The position numbers were made by a program, and so were the translations under genes. From Turnera subulata (taxonomy: Eukaryota; Streptophyta; Magnoliopsida; Malpighiales; Passifloraceae), in the NCBI GenBank assembly GCA_028386065.3, contig JAKUCV010003137.1, positions 2,035 to 66,034 on the forward strand: 64,000 nt of DNA. Reading direction: 5' to 3'. The notes under the pieces were generated by a model. It ran no database searches and had not been told where the DNA came from. It worked only from the letters and a program-made list of their open reading frames with translations. The number at the start of each line of letters is the position of its first letter. Positions within the stretch are counted from its first letter, which is position 1. Positions 43,746 to 55,893 of this stretch are shown here, piece after piece.

Positions 43746-44320
43746 TCTTATGAGGTTTTGCTGTATTATGTTGTAATAGAGCTTCTGTCAGTTGAGCTGC
43801 TGGTGTGCATCAGGTGGCTTGCGCCCTGGTAGTTAGGCTCTGTTTGCATATATCAGAGCATTTCTTGGTTTTGTTTTTAATTCTGCTGTGTACCAGGGGT
43901 CATGAGTCTTGACATATGTACATGATCGATTACATAATCTTCTGCAAGTAAGAATCTGAGTAACTTTGACTACAACAACTCATTTTACAGGATTTAAATA
44001 TTCCATAATGTTCTGGTGTCATTCTGACTAGGATGCGAGATCATAGATTCAGAATATGAAATTTGGAAAACCAAAATTGACTCAAAGAGTGAGTTCCGAT
44101 GTTGTGGCCCTTTGAAATTTTTGGTAATTTTCTTACATGATTTTTTCCCAAGAGTTCAAATTTTAATACTCTTATGAGGTTTTGGTAATTTTTGCTTAAT
44201 TAATGTATGTATCCAAATCCTACCGCCTTTCCACCAAAAGCATCAAGAGGAAGTGTTAAGTCGGTCCGGACGAATCCAAAACCCAAAGGGAAGAACAATT
44301 GTAAATACCAATGACTCGTC
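43746..44320 (+). other. LINE 3' region and F-box upstream flank
   Basis: No gene. 43746-43937 is the trailing LINE 3' UTR. 43938-44320 is the upstream flank of the type B gene now at 47886 ('aactcattttacaggattt', 'aagtgttaagtcggtccgg', 'gtaaataccaatgac'), matching 49565-50000. Confidence 0.65.
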
Positions 44321-47300
44321 AATTGTGGTTGTGTGTGGAGTGTATGGGCCTGTTGATTTGGAAGGACGTTTAGCTTTATGGGAGCAATTGATTTCGTTGA
44401 GAGAGACGCATAACTCTCCCTGGCTTGTAGTGGGAGATTTCAACGAGACTTTTGTACCGGAGGATCGAAAAAGTGGTTTTGTTTGTTACCGCGGTGCTAG
44501 AGCTTTGAGAAATTTTGTTTCTGTTATGAGCCTATCTGAGTTAGAGTTGACGGGGCGATTATTCACATGGGGTAATGGAAGGGAAGCTAGTAGAATTGAT
44601 CGGGCCTTCCTTCAACCGGAATGGTTTGAATTTTTTCCATCCATTACACTAAAGACCGATAGCAAAGGCTCGTCAGATCATGTGCCTATGATTGTTACAG
44701 AAGAGCAGATCAACTGGGGCCCTAGGCCATTTCGTTTCATGAATTGTTGGTGGTCTTTCCCTCACTTTGACAAGTGGGTTGAAAGTATGTGGGAGATAAT
44801 TTGTCTGAAATTTCCCCATAGATTCAGTTTTATCAAAAAGTTAAGTGCTTTAAGATTGTGCCTTCGTGAATGGAACAAGTGTTGTTTCGGTAATATTGAC
44901 CTCTCTCTAAAGAGTCTGCAGTCCGCTATTGATTCTCTAGACTTGGTTGCTGAACAAAGGGATTTATCTGTTGAGGAAAGGTCTTCTCTTGCTAGTCTTA
45001 AAGCCAATTTGGTCCTTAAAAATAGGCAAAAGGAATGTTTGTGGAAACAGAAGTCTAGGTCGAGGTGGGTTCAACTTGGGGACAAAAATACAAGATTTTT
45101 TCATATAGTGGCAACATGTAGAAAGAGGTATAATAGCATTCGGCTTCTAATGAGAGATGGATTGTCTTTCAAATCCCCATCTGAGATCAAATGCGAGGCG
45201 GTGAGGTTCTTTTCTGATTTATATCAACCGCCTCCTCTACATAGGGCCAGGATTGGATCAATTCCTATGCCTATGTTATCATCTGTGCTGGAAAATAATT
45301 TGGAGTTGCCTTTCTCATTCGATGAAATCAAAAAGGCTGTGTGGAGCTGTGCAAGTGGTAAATCCCCAGGGCCTGATGGATTTAACTTCAGCTTTTTCAA
45401 ACGCTGTTGGGGTTTGGTATCGGAGGATCTTGTCGAGTTGATTAATGAGTTCTATAGAACGGGAAGCCTTCCTAAGGGCATTAATAATGCTTTTTTGACT
45501 TTGATCCCCAAAAAGAAAGAAGCCCTAAGCTTGGATGATTATAGACCCATCAGCTTGGTAAAAGGAATTTATAAAATAGTTTCTAAACTCTTGGCTTGCA
45601 GGATTAAGTCAGTGATGCCTTCTTTGATAAGTCCCCATCAGTCAGGTTTTATTTAGGGGCGTTATATTCTGGATAGTGTAATGGTGGCTTCTGAGATCAT
45701 CCACATTTTCAAAAGGTCGGGTAAGAAGGCTTTTTTGTGGAAGATAGACTTTAAGAAGACCTACGATTCAGTTTCATGGGAATACCTTCTGGATTTAATG
45801 GCTGTGATGGGGTTTGGAGAAAGATGGAGAAGATGGATTTGGAGTTGCCTTTCAACTTCAAGACTCTCCATTCTTATTAATGGATCACCGTCTACCGAGT
45901 TTGCTATGCATAGAGGGTTAAAACAGGGGGATCCTCTCTCCTTTTTTCTCTTTAATATCGCTGCTGAAGTCTTGTCTGCTTTAATTCGTCAGGCTATTGT
46001 TAAACAAAAGGTGCAGGAGGTGAAGGTTGGTAGTGCATCATTTTCTATTTTGCAATATGCAGATGATACGTTATTCTTCTCCCCTGATTGCTCTGAATCT
46101 CTTCTTAATCTAAAAAGGTGTTTGCGATGTTTTGAAGTGTTATCAGGACTTTGCATAAATTTCCATAAAAGTGCTCTTTTTGGAATCAATATTCCAAAGG
46201 ACAGAATCAATCAGATGTCGGGTCTTTTTCTTGGTAATTCAGGTAGTTTTCCTATTAATTACCTTTGTATTCCGTTAGGGCAGAATATGAAGAAAGTTAG
46301 TGCGCGGCGTCCCATCATTGATCGCTTTCACAAAAAATTGGCTTCCTGGAGAGGGAGATTTCTTTCCCTTGGGGGTAGGATTACTTTGATTAAATCTGTG
46401 CTAAGTAGTCTTCCTCTCTACTTTTTGTCCTTGTATCACATTCCTGCCTCTGTAGCTAAGCAAATCTCGAGAATTCAAAGGAATTTTCTGTGGGCCGGGT
46501 GTTGTGGAGGTGTCGGCATTGAATCTATTTTGGTGAAGAACTGAAGTTTACTTTTTAAGTGGTTGTGGAAGTATATTAATTGTGACCAAGTTCAGTGGCA
46601 GGATGGTAGTTGGTTTTCGCTTATTAAGGATAAATGTCAGGTGGATAAGGCTGATTCTTTTCCTTATTTCAATCTAAACAAGGCGTCCCCTATATGGAGA
46701 AATATAGTCAAGGTGAGTGACTTATCCCTTAGCCATGGAACCTCTTTAAAAGATCTCGTTCACAGCTTGGAGATGGTCAGGATGGTAAGTTTTGGCATGA
46801 TAGGTGGCTTCAATGTGGTGTATTAAAAGTGTTGTTCCCTTCCCTTTTCTCCTTGGCGTCTAATCCAGATGCAAGCATCAGGGAATCCTTTTGTTTGAAT
46901 GATAACAAGTGGTGTTGGGAGCCTGTGTGGCGGCCTCGCCCTTTTGATTGGGAGGTTCCTGTTATTCCTAGTTTGGGCCAGATCTTGTATGATGTTGCTT
47001 TGTTTCTCAATAAGAAGGACTATTGGAGTTGGTGTGGTTCCAATAAAGGGGACTATGGGGTTAAGTCTGGTAGTCTATATCAGTATAAACTTGCACCTTC
47101 TAATAAAAAACTAGCAGTGTGGTTGTCTCTTGTTCCTCCCAAGGTTGAGTATTATTTGTGATTTGTTTTTCGAAACGGGATTTGTACTAGGTCTGCTTTG
47201 TTATATAGGAATGTGCTGGAGATTGAGCAGGCTGGGTGTCCTTTTTGTGAGGCAGAGGTGGAGAAGCGTGACCATCTTTTTCTTCACTGTAGACGGGTAT

Positions 47301-47653
47301 GGTTGTTATGGTCCAAACTTTGCAGATGGTGGGGAGTACAATGGTGTCACCCTGCTGATATTGAATCCCTGTTTGTAACTTGGTTTGATGTAGGTGGAAT
47401 CCCCAAAGCTCGGTCTTCCTGGCTGTCCATTTTCTTTGCTATGGTCTGGTCCTCATGGTTGGTGCGCAACAATAAAGTTTTTAGGAACGAAGAAGTGGAT
47501 TGGGAGTCTCTATTCAATCTTATCCTGTTTAGAACCTACCTTTGGATAAAGGCAAAGCAAGTGGAGTTCCCTTATGGCATGTATGACCTTATTTCCTCGG
47601 TTGAAACTGTTCAGAATTGGAGGGGTGTCCCTGTTACTCTGAACTTCATGTAG
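44321..47653 (+). pseudogene. LINE ORF2, nearly full RT, with stops, a deletion and a frameshift
   Basis: Endonuclease part: VVGDFNETFVPEDRK, LFTWGNGREASRIDRAF, SDHVPMIV. Linker: RNTRFFH-type NTRFFHIVATCRKR. RT: PGPDGFNFSFFK, HQSGFI then TAG at 45654 where GR follows (normally F-EGR). In the same frame: WKIDFKKTYDSVSW, LKQGDPLSFFLF, LQYADDTLFF (intact YADD), NYLCIPLGQN, LGGRITLIKSVLS. A deletion joins LWAGCCGG to GIESILVKN with a stop at 46542. The same frame goes on (LFKWLWKYIN, SPIWRNIVKVSD), and then a shift near 46800 leads to KVEYYL and a zf-RVT CPFCEAEVEKRDHLFLHC, ending at 47653. Confidence 0.85.
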
Positions 47654-47810
47654 TTTTGGATCTGTTTTGGACTTTTCTTTTGGTTGTATTGTTTTTATCC
47701 GTTTTGTTGGCGCTTATCCGTTTTTTGACGGTGCCTTCCGTTTGGATGTCTTTGTACATTCTTCTATTTCTTCTTATAGTATAATATAAATTTCTCATCG
47801 TCTTATCAAA
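44321..47810 (+). mobile_element. LINE (L1-like), 5'-truncated in the endonuclease domain
   Basis: Same lineage as 27133-32424. It starts inside the endonuclease (VVVCGVYGP) and ends with a 3' UTR and a weak 'caaaaat' tail merging into the (AT)n tract before the F-box at 47886. It separates that F-box gene from its upstream flank at 43938-44320. A clear target duplication is not visible because the right border is AT-repeat DNA. Confidence 0.82.
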
Positions 47811-47858
47811 AATATATATATATATATATATGCAAATTATCAGATCTCTCTTTGCAAA
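47811..47858 (+). promoter_or_regulatory. (AT)n tract plus conserved upstream block
   Basis: A TA repeat (47811-47831) followed by 'tgcaaattatcagatctc' and 'tctttgc', ending ~30 bp before the ATG at 47886. It is the only native upstream DNA left: the LINE ends immediately before it, so expression of this gene may depend on this ~75 bp or on LINE sequence. Confidence 0.45.
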
Positions 47859-47885
47859 AACAAACATCAGAGTAAGGCATATCCA

Positions 47886-49118
47886 ATGGCTACTAGCAGA
47901 AATCTGTCGTCGTCGTCGGGTTCATCAAAAAAACGAAAGAGAGATGAGAGGCTGCATGTTGATGAAGCAAAGATCAGTACTACCTCCACCAATTATAATT
48001 GTCGTCTCCCTCCAGAAATTATGGAGGAGATACTAGCTTTGTTACCCATTCAATCCATTTATCGATTCAGGTCAGTCTCCAAGTCATGGTCTTCTTTCCT
48101 GGTCAGTGTAAATTTCCACAAGCTTAGACTCAAATCCACACAGCCGGAGATCACAAAACTCCTATATCTTGACCCAAAGGGTATTGTAATATCAGATTAC
48201 CGTGCCGGTGTAAAAACACCTACCATTACCAATTTGTGTTATCCGCCACCACCTGCTGACTTAGGTCCTGGGAGGAAGTGTCCTTACCTGGTCGGATCTT
48301 GCAACGGATTGGTTTGTTTGGAATATGCAAAGGATTACATAGTTGTCTGGAATCCATTCACCGCTAGCTATAGACCATTGCCTGCCATCTCCCTGCAGTA
48401 CTCTTGTTACCTCAGAACCTATAGTTTCGGTTATGATTCGGCTTCCCATGATTACAAGGTCTTACTAGCTACACGTCATACTGGGAATGGAGTTAGGCTT
48501 TATATTTTCTCGCTGAAAACAGGTTCCTGGAAAAAGGTTGAAAATCCTGATGACACATACCTGAAATGCATTGGACCATGGCCACATGGTTTGTTCTTGA
48601 ATGGAGCACTTTATTGGGAAACTCGGGTTATGGGTCTTTCAACTGTGAAAAAAATCTTCGCTTTTGATTTGGGTAAGGAGAAGTTTTATGATGTGACCAA
48701 GTCACCGGATTATGGATACCATAGCTTGGGTGTTGTTGGGGAATATCTGTGTATTTGTGTCTTTAGTGACCTTGATAGGTTGAGGAAGAATGCTGTTTGG
48801 GTGATGAAGGAATACTGCGACGAGGCATCGTGGGTCCCTTTTATTACATATTATAGTCCTTTTGACAAAGATATTGCTGCTACTTATGCAGATTATGTGT
48901 GCGACTTCGTGCCACAATCTGCTAAAAATGGTGGATACATGATACTAAAATATAATGACGGAAATCTGCATGTGCTAAAGTGGGATAACAATCTTGAAGA
49001 AAGTGATAGAGGTGAAGCATATTTCAAGAACATCCAATTCTACAGAAGAGACGCCATTCCATACACGGAAGCTCTAGCCTCTCCCTATGCTTGTATGGAG
49101 ATCAATAGAGGAGCTTGA
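47886..49118 (+). CDS. F-box/FBA protein, type B, intact (410 aa)
   Basis: The only intact type B member. Ser-rich N-terminus with KKRKRDER; F-box at ~42-82 (LPPEIMEEILALLPIQSIYR, SVSKSWSSFLVSVNF). A long variable segment follows (TKLLYLDPKGIVISDYRAG, then PPPPADLGPGRK). FBA domain: LVGSCNGLVCLEYAKD, VVWNPFTASYRPLP, FGYDSASHDYKVLLAT, IFSLKTGSWKKVENPDD, GLFLNGALYWE, IFAFDLGKEKFYDVTK, GVVGEYLCICVFSD, VWVMKEYCDEASWVPFI, CDFVPQSAKNGGYMILKY. It ends EALASPYACMEINRGA. Predicted SCF adaptor. The pseudogenes at 2284, 4325, 12660 and 37140 derive from this type. Confidence 0.92.
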   Translation: MATSRNLSSSSGSSKKRKRDERLHVDEAKISTTSTNYNCRLPPEIMEEILALLPIQSIYRFRSVSKSWSSFLVSVNFHKLRLKSTQPEITKLLYLDPKGIVISDYRAGVKTPTITNLCYPPPPADLGPGRKCPYLVGSCNGLVCLEYAKDYIVVWNPFTASYRPLPAISLQYSCYLRTYSFGYDSASHDYKVLLATRHTGNGVRLYIFSLKTGSWKKVENPDDTYLKCIGPWPHGLFLNGALYWETRVMGLSTVKKIFAFDLGKEKFYDVTKSPDYGYHSLGVVGEYLCICVFSDLDRLRKNAVWVMKEYCDEASWVPFITYYSPFDKDIAATYADYVCDFVPQSAKNGGYMILKYNDGNLHVLKWDNNLEESDRGEAYFKNIQFYRRDAIPYTEALASPYACMEINRGA

Positions 49119-50075
49119 ACATTGATGGTATACAGTTGCTTAAACATTTGAACACTCAGAACTGTGAACTTCTCAACTTTTTGTAGCGACCTGACCTTTG
49201 GTAACTTCATTTGCTTATATATATGTAGCAAGCACTGGATTTAAGTCCAATTAGTTATTAGTCCAAGTTCGTTTAATGTTTGATCTTTTCCAAATTGCTT
49301 GTTATGTCTTCTAAGTACATTGGAAATATAGTTTAGGAAATTAACCTGGCATTAACTGAATAAACCCAACCTTGGTGGGACTCAAGTTTGTCGAAGGCAT
49401 TAGTTGTCTTGAACATGTTCTAAAACCAATTCTAAGAACTAACACTAATATACATAAGCAAACACCCTGTATGTATTAATTCATCAATAAGGCAGGAGAA
49501 AATGAAACAGAATCTGTTCTTAATGTATATTGCAGAATCTGTTCTTAAGATTGATGCAGAAAAGTAAGTAAGAATCTGAGTAACTTTGACTACAACAACT
49601 CATTTTAGAGGTTTTAAATATTCCATAATATTTTTTTTTAAAAAAATTAACTCTTTAAAAATTGTTTCTTTCGTACACTTCGATCGTCATGTGCCATGCT
49701 GACTAGGATGAGAGATCATCGTTATGGCCTTTGAAAGATGAAATTGGGGAAACCAAAATTGACTCAGAGTGAGTTCAGATGTTATGGCCTTTGAAATTTT
49801 TGCTAATTTTCTTACATAATTTTTCCCATTAGTTCAAAGTTTAATATAATATTGGACACTGATAGACCTTTATCTAAAGTTTAAATTAAAAAAAAATGTC
49901 TAAAAGATGAAAAAAGAAGACGCACGAGATAGTGTTAAGTCGGTCCTGACGAATCCATAACCCGACGGGAAAATAATTGTAATTGCCAATGACGTGCGTC
50001 TCTCAAAATAATCACATATGCAAATTATAAGCTCTCTTAAGACACATCAGAATCAGAGTAGGGCATATCGTTCCA
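49119..50075. repeat. Type B downstream flank followed by type A upstream flank
   Basis: No gene. Uninterrupted version of the duplication block at 4796-5777: 'gtagcgacctgacctttgg', 'gcaagcactggatttaagtc', 'acataagcaaacaccctg', 'gagtaactttgac', 'gttaagtcggtcctgacg', 'attataagctctc'. It is the best reference copy of the spacer between a type B gene and the next type A gene. A local duplication 'agaatctgttctta' occurs at 49508 and 49534. Confidence 0.75.
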
Positions 50076-50300
50076 ATGGCTACTAGCGGAAATCTGTCCT
50101 CGTTTTTTTTTTTTTATGCTAATCGAGACTTTATTCAAAGCCATGAAAACTCATACAAGTACAAATACAAAAATAAAACATTGCTGGCGCCATTGAGGCC
50201 ATGGTACCAGAGTAGCAATATTAACCTAACAACTGTATAACAGAAGCATAGAGTGCAAGGATGACAAGTTACACGGGGGGAGGAAACAAGGAGTACATCT

Positions 50301-53300
50301 TCAATCAAAGCGCCTGCATACTCCTTTCCATTGTTTTAGAACTTCTACCGAAGCGAGGATGCTGTGGTTGGAGTAGGGGAAATCCGGCTGCAGGGATTTG
50401 ATCCACCAAAACACTCTACTCACTATTTGATCAAACAATCTGTCCCACTGAGTGATTTCATTGTTGAAACATTTGTTATTCCTTGCAGACCAGAGTGACC
50501 AGAAGGTAGAATAACCTAGCATCATCCAGACTGCCCTTCGCTGCAGAGAATCTTCCAACCATGGCCACTCCACCAACTATTGATGAATTGATTGAGACAC
50601 CGTCCAGTTTACCCCCCACCATCTGCATATCCTGTTCCAAAATTTCCATGAGAAAGGACAATGAAGGAATAGATGGGCTACTGACTCCAACTCATGAGAG
50701 CACAGACAACAGAGGGCTTGGTCTCTTGGCAACATGTTCCTCCTGGCTAAGTTTTCTCTAACTGCCACGTCATTATTTAATAACTTCCACATAAAGCATT
50801 CTATTTTTGGTGGACATAGGTTTAGCCAAATGTTGGGTGGTTTGACTTGCAGCATGGAGGTTTGAACTAAGGCATCCTTACCAGCTTTAGCCGTGTAAAC
50901 CAGTTCCTTAGACGAGCTCCATAGCCACCGATCTTCCGAGTTGTGATTAATGGAGACCTGCTGTAGTGCATCATCGATTTCAGAACAGGAAGCCTTCTCC
51001 CAATCAAACAACTCCCTCCTCCAAATGTTAGCTGTAGCAAGAGGTGCCGTATTGGCAAAATTGGCAAGAGTGCCTTCCTTTAGGGAGCTAGCCAAGAACA
51101 GTCTTGGGAAGGAGGAGCTAAGGATCCCGAGGGAGCACCATTTGTCATGCCAAAAAGAAATGCTGGTCCCAGAACCCACCTGGATGGAGAGGTGGTCTTT
51201 CAGCGCCATATTCAGCTCGTTTCTATCACCGGCACATCGAATAATGTTTCTCCATAAGCTGGACATTTTGTGTTGAGAAAAAGCTGGTTCGATTTTTCCA
51301 GAATCCTGCAGGCATTTAGCATCGATGAGGTGTCTCCAAACTGTTTCCTCCTTCTGAATATATCTCCAGTACCACTTAAAGCATAGACTGTTGTTCTTGA
51401 TGAGCAACGGTTCTATGCCGAGCCCGCCACACTCTTTAGGTTTTGCCACCTTGTCCCAAGCTACCCAGCACACTTTTCTTTTCTCTTGGCACCCACTCCA
51501 AAGGAATTTCCTTTGAATTTGAATCAATTTCTTACTCACACTATTCGGTAACTTGAAGATGGACATGTAATAAAGCGGGAGAGCCAAGAGTGTAGCTTTA
51601 ATCAAAAGCACTCGACCTGCGAAGGACAGGAACCTAGCTTTCCAGCTTTTCAATCTTTTCTTGAGTTTTTCAAACACTGGAGACCAGCTTGCCATTTTCT
51701 TCATGTTCGCTCCTAGTGGTAGGCCCAAGTATTTGACAGGCAGTTTTTCCACACGGCACAGGAGGAGGTCGGCGTAGTATTTAGAGGTCTCGATGTCCAT
51801 ATTGATCCCAATAACACTACTCTTGAAAAAATTAATTTACAGGCCTGACATGATCTCGAAACATCGGAGAACTCTTTTGAGGTTGAGGAGGGAGGAGTCG
51901 TTAGCTTTGGCCAAGATAAGTGTATCGTCTGCGAACTGAATCAGGTTTGCCGGGATGTTGTGAATGTTAATCCCCTCCACAATCCCATTTGCGATGGCTG
52001 CCTCTATTGAAACCTTCAGTCCTTCGGCGATGAGGAATAAGAATGGGGAGAGGGGGTCTCCCTGTTTTAGGCCTTTTTCCATCCCGAATTGCGAGGAAGG
52101 TGATCCATTAATGAGGACAGACATGGTGGAAGATTGAAGGCAGCCTTTTATCAGTGAGATCCATTTTGGTGGGAATCCCATGTGCTCCATTACCTGAAAC
52201 AAATACTGCCAAGAGATAGAATCGTAAGCTTTTTGAAAATCGAGTTTCCATAGAACAGTTGGCTCCTTATTTTTCTTAAGGGAATCGATAAATTCCGATG
52301 CCAACAGGACAGCATTAAGGATATTTCTTCCCTCTAGAAAGGCGTATTGGGAGCTGCTTATTAGATGCGGCAAAGTGCTCTTGAGTCTGTGGGATAGAAT
52401 CTTTGAGATGATCTTATCTGCTGCGCTCACCAATGTTATAGGCCTGAAGTCATTAAAATCTGAAGCGCCCTCCTTTTTTGGTATAAGCGTAATGTAGGAG
52501 AGGTTGACGCCTTTAGGTAGCACCCCTGATGCAAAGAAGTTCTTCACTAGATCAAGCAAGTCCATACCAATCCGATCCCAACTCTTCTTGAAAAATTTAG
52601 GTTGAAACCGTCGCAGGCCCAAACGGCTCTCTTAACCTCCTCTAGGCTGATAGGTTTTAAGAGCTCATCTGCTTGTATGGGTTGCAGGCGTGAGAACAAC
52701 CCATTACACCTCATCTTTGGTCTGAAAGCCATATTCTCACCATATAAGACAGAAAAGAACTTCACTGCCTCATCCTTAATATCCTGTGGTTCTTCAAGAT
52801 CACAACCATTACTGCAGATTGATGTGATAGTATTTTTCCTTCTCCTTGCACAAGCTGATACATGAAAAAACCTCGTGTTACGATCCCCCAATTTCAGCCA
52901 ATTAATATGAGATTTTTGTTTCCAAATAATTTCCTTTTGCTTCCATTTTTGGATGAGGGCTTGCTTTAACTCGCTTTTTTTCCGGAGTTCAGAGTCCGAT
53001 AGTGACACTGATTCTGCTTTGAGATCGAGGCTCTCAATCTCCCCTTGCAGTTGTGCCACCTTCTCGTCTACATAGCCGAAATAGGTTCTGTTCCACCCAA
53101 ATAATAGTTTCCTCATGAACGCCTATTTTTTCATCAACTTGCAACTTCCAGAAAAAGTATTTATCCCAGAATACTGATAAAGCCTCCTTAAAGGAAGGAT
53201 CCTTCCACCAACAATCCTGAACCTTAATTGGTTTGAAACCCCAGTTCTTTTTGTCTTGAGTGAGAATCAGAGGCCAATGATCCGAGGTGCCTCTCTTCCC

Positions 53301-53963
53301 TGCTTTGAGATTGAGACCTTTGAAAGCCATACTCCATTCTGCCTGAGCCAAAGCTCTATCAATCTTGCTGGCTGATTGGCTGTTTGCCCATGTGAACTTG
53401 CGCCGAACCAAAGGAAACTTCATGAGTAGCATAGAATCCAAGAAGCTTCTGAGAGCAGAGGCACCTCTGGAGTTGATCCAATAGCTTTTTCTATCTGCAG
53501 CCACAGTAGTTTTATTGAGGTCCCCTATTAGCAGCCTTGGAGGTAGGAATGTTTGCTTTAATTGTTTCAGTTCTTCCCACATGGCAATCATGTTATCTAA
53601 GTTGCCGTTACCATACACGAAGCAAACGCAAAAGAGCTCAGTTGAGTCCTCAAAACAGCCCTCCATAATGATCCAGTTTTTGTTAGTTTTGCACTTAGAT
53701 ATATGAAAGAAGAATTCATCCCACATCACCAACAAGCCTCCCGAAACCCCTTCTGGGTCAACTGTCAGAAAATCAAGATCACCGAGATTCCACAGTCTTG
53801 AGCAAAAATTCCTGTCTATGCCGCGTTGTTTCGTTTCACAGATACAAACCATCCTAGCTTCAAACTGAGATATTAATTCTCTGAGGTGGCTATGTTTGAT
53901 CGCCGAACCTAACCCTCTACAATTCCAAGATAAGAGGCTGAACATAAAAGTGGAAAAATACAC
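50301..53963 (-). pseudogene. LINE ORF2 (endonuclease, RT, zf-RVT), several disruptions
   Basis: 53963: FSLLSWNCRGLGSAIKHSH and CICETK (endonuclease N and E residues), LLIGDLNKT, KFTWANSQSASKIDRAL, SDHWPLIL. A frameshift near 53100 leads to LGDRNTRFFHVSACARRRKN, and another near 52600 destroys the PGPDGFN block. RT: YAFLEGRNILNAV, KLDFQKAYDSISW, LKQGDPLSPFLF, LIQFADDTLIL (catalytic FADD intact). A stop at 51837 precedes INFFKSS; then KYLGLPLGANM, FAGRVLLIKATL, PPKIECFMWKLL, CCLCSHELESVAHLFLHC. A last stop at ~50577 comes before the tail ending at 50301. Confidence 0.85.
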
Positions 53964-53995
53964 ACCGACGTACTAACCTCGTGCTAACAGGCGTA

Positions 53996-55893
53996 CTAAC
54001 AACTCTCCTCCTGATTCTTGCTCCACTCTTCACCTTCTCTAACAATCATGTCCCTCACTGCGCTTCTAGCTTCTCCTGCTTCCTCTCCGTTCCACCCCAA
54101 ACAATTCCCCACCTGTATAGTGAGCTCTGCCTCCGCATCGAAATCCACAGCAGTGACGGGCGAGTGAGCTACTGGAATCACTGCCTCAGAAAACCTCTTG
54201 TTTGCGTTCATGATAATAGAATCAGATAGGGTGTCAGACGATATTATGCTGCCTGTAAAATTCCTGACTCTCTTATGTTTTTGGGTTTTCCTTATTTGTT
54301 TTGCACTCAGGGCCTGCTTGATTTTTTGGTCTATCAGGGTTGATAGTCTAAGCTCCCTGAATGGGCTGCTTTGGGCGTCAGAAGACAGGCTACACAATTC
54401 TGTGCTGGGGGAACCAGGCCCATTAGAACCCACGGCCCGATGATGGACAAAAGGAGTCAGCTGCATGCAACGGTCATAGCGGGCGTCGGCCTAGTGGCCC
54501 ACTTTCATACTGCTACTGCCAGAAGACTCACCTGACTCCCATGTAGATGAAGTATTACAGGGCCCACTATTGGGAGAATCTCGTTTAGGCGTAAGGGTTT
54601 CTTCTATTCTTGAAGGAACACTGGACCCACCGCGACGGTCTCCGGTAGAATGGACAGATTCAAGGCTGCGTGCGCATGCCTTTCTTGGGGGGTGGTGGCT
54701 GGCAGAATTGGTGTTATCAGCCGCTACAGCATGAGAGTTAGTCTTCCGAGGGGAATGTCTATATGTGTGGTTTATGTTCTCAATGATCCCTTCAAGCTGA
54801 AAAGGATCAGATTCCAAAGCATTCGACTCAAGCACTAAGTACCGATTCACCGAGTTGAGTTTTAAACGTTCACCGTCGCCGGCCGCAGGGGGTAACCGGT
54901 GGAGGTGAGTTGGAGTCGGTGGATAGAGAGATATGAGGTCATTCACAGAGAGATCACCAACGGGACTGTATGTGGCCGGGTTGAACGGAGCCGCAACTTC
55001 AGTGCATAATATGGTGGATTTGATTCCTTTAATATCAATGTTAAACTCCCATGAAATTTGCTTCTTGACCGTGGTGAGGACCTGAATGTATGCAAAGTCA
55101 AGGCTTGTCCTCCGCTCTGTGGTCTCTGCTAGTCTGATTAGTCTCCCAAACCTTTGGGATTGCTGATCAATTCAATGAACTGCACGCACCATGCATAAAG
55201 AGGCACTCCAGCAACTTTTATCCAATAGTGTCGATTAGTGGAGTTGTCCCCAGCTCTCCATTCTCTAAATATTAAGAAGAAATCTGTTACCCATGCAGAC
55301 ACCTGAGCTAACAAGCTATCTCGCTCCTCCACCAATGGGGTTTAAATCAACACCGACTCCCCTCCAAGCTCAGAAACCGTACAAACCTTTAAACCTTTAG
55401 AGACAAGAATACGTCCTAAGGTATCTCGCTCGATTGGCGTAGAGAGCACGCCGAAAATACAACGGGACAGCCATGATTCAGTTTCGATCGGAGGGTTAAA
55501 AGCAAGGTTGGAGAACCCATTGCATGCCTCTGTAACTCTATCCTTACCCTTGAGGGTTGCAACAAAGGACTTCCTCTGCTGCATTTCTTTGGAGATGGTG
55601 CCTTGCAGATGTTGAGATGGATGCTTGGTTCTTTGATGTCTGGATTTTGCAATGTTGGCACGAAGAGTGTCGTCCTCTACTTCCACGGAGCAGATCTTGT
55701 CGATCATTACCTTAGAGGCCAAACCCTTTTTTACTTTAACGAAACCGAAACGACTGCCGTTTCTTACCCTCTTACTTGGCATGTAGATATCAACTGTCTC
55801 CCCTACGAAGTGTAGTTTTGCAAGAACATCAGATATGGTCCAGCTGGGAGGGAAATTTTCGACATAAAAGCTCTGTATCTGTCCGTTCCTCAT
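53996..55893 (-). pseudogene. LINE ORF1 (RRM-like, DUF4283), interrupted
   Basis: From 55893: IQSFYVENFPPSW (RNP2-like), GSRFGFVKVKKG (RNP1-like), then DUF4283 (WLSRCIFGVLSTPIERDT). An in-frame stop at 55342 precedes VEERDSLLAQVSAW, FREWRAGDNSTNRHYWI and VAGVPLYAW. A frameshift near 55140 is followed by the Pro/Ser-rich linker and a stop at 54491. The C-terminal segment (54466-53996) carries FTGSIISSDTLSD and EAELTIQVGNCLGW, shared with 62541-62768. Nucleic-acid-binding role of ORF1p is family knowledge; this copy is dead. Confidence 0.8.
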
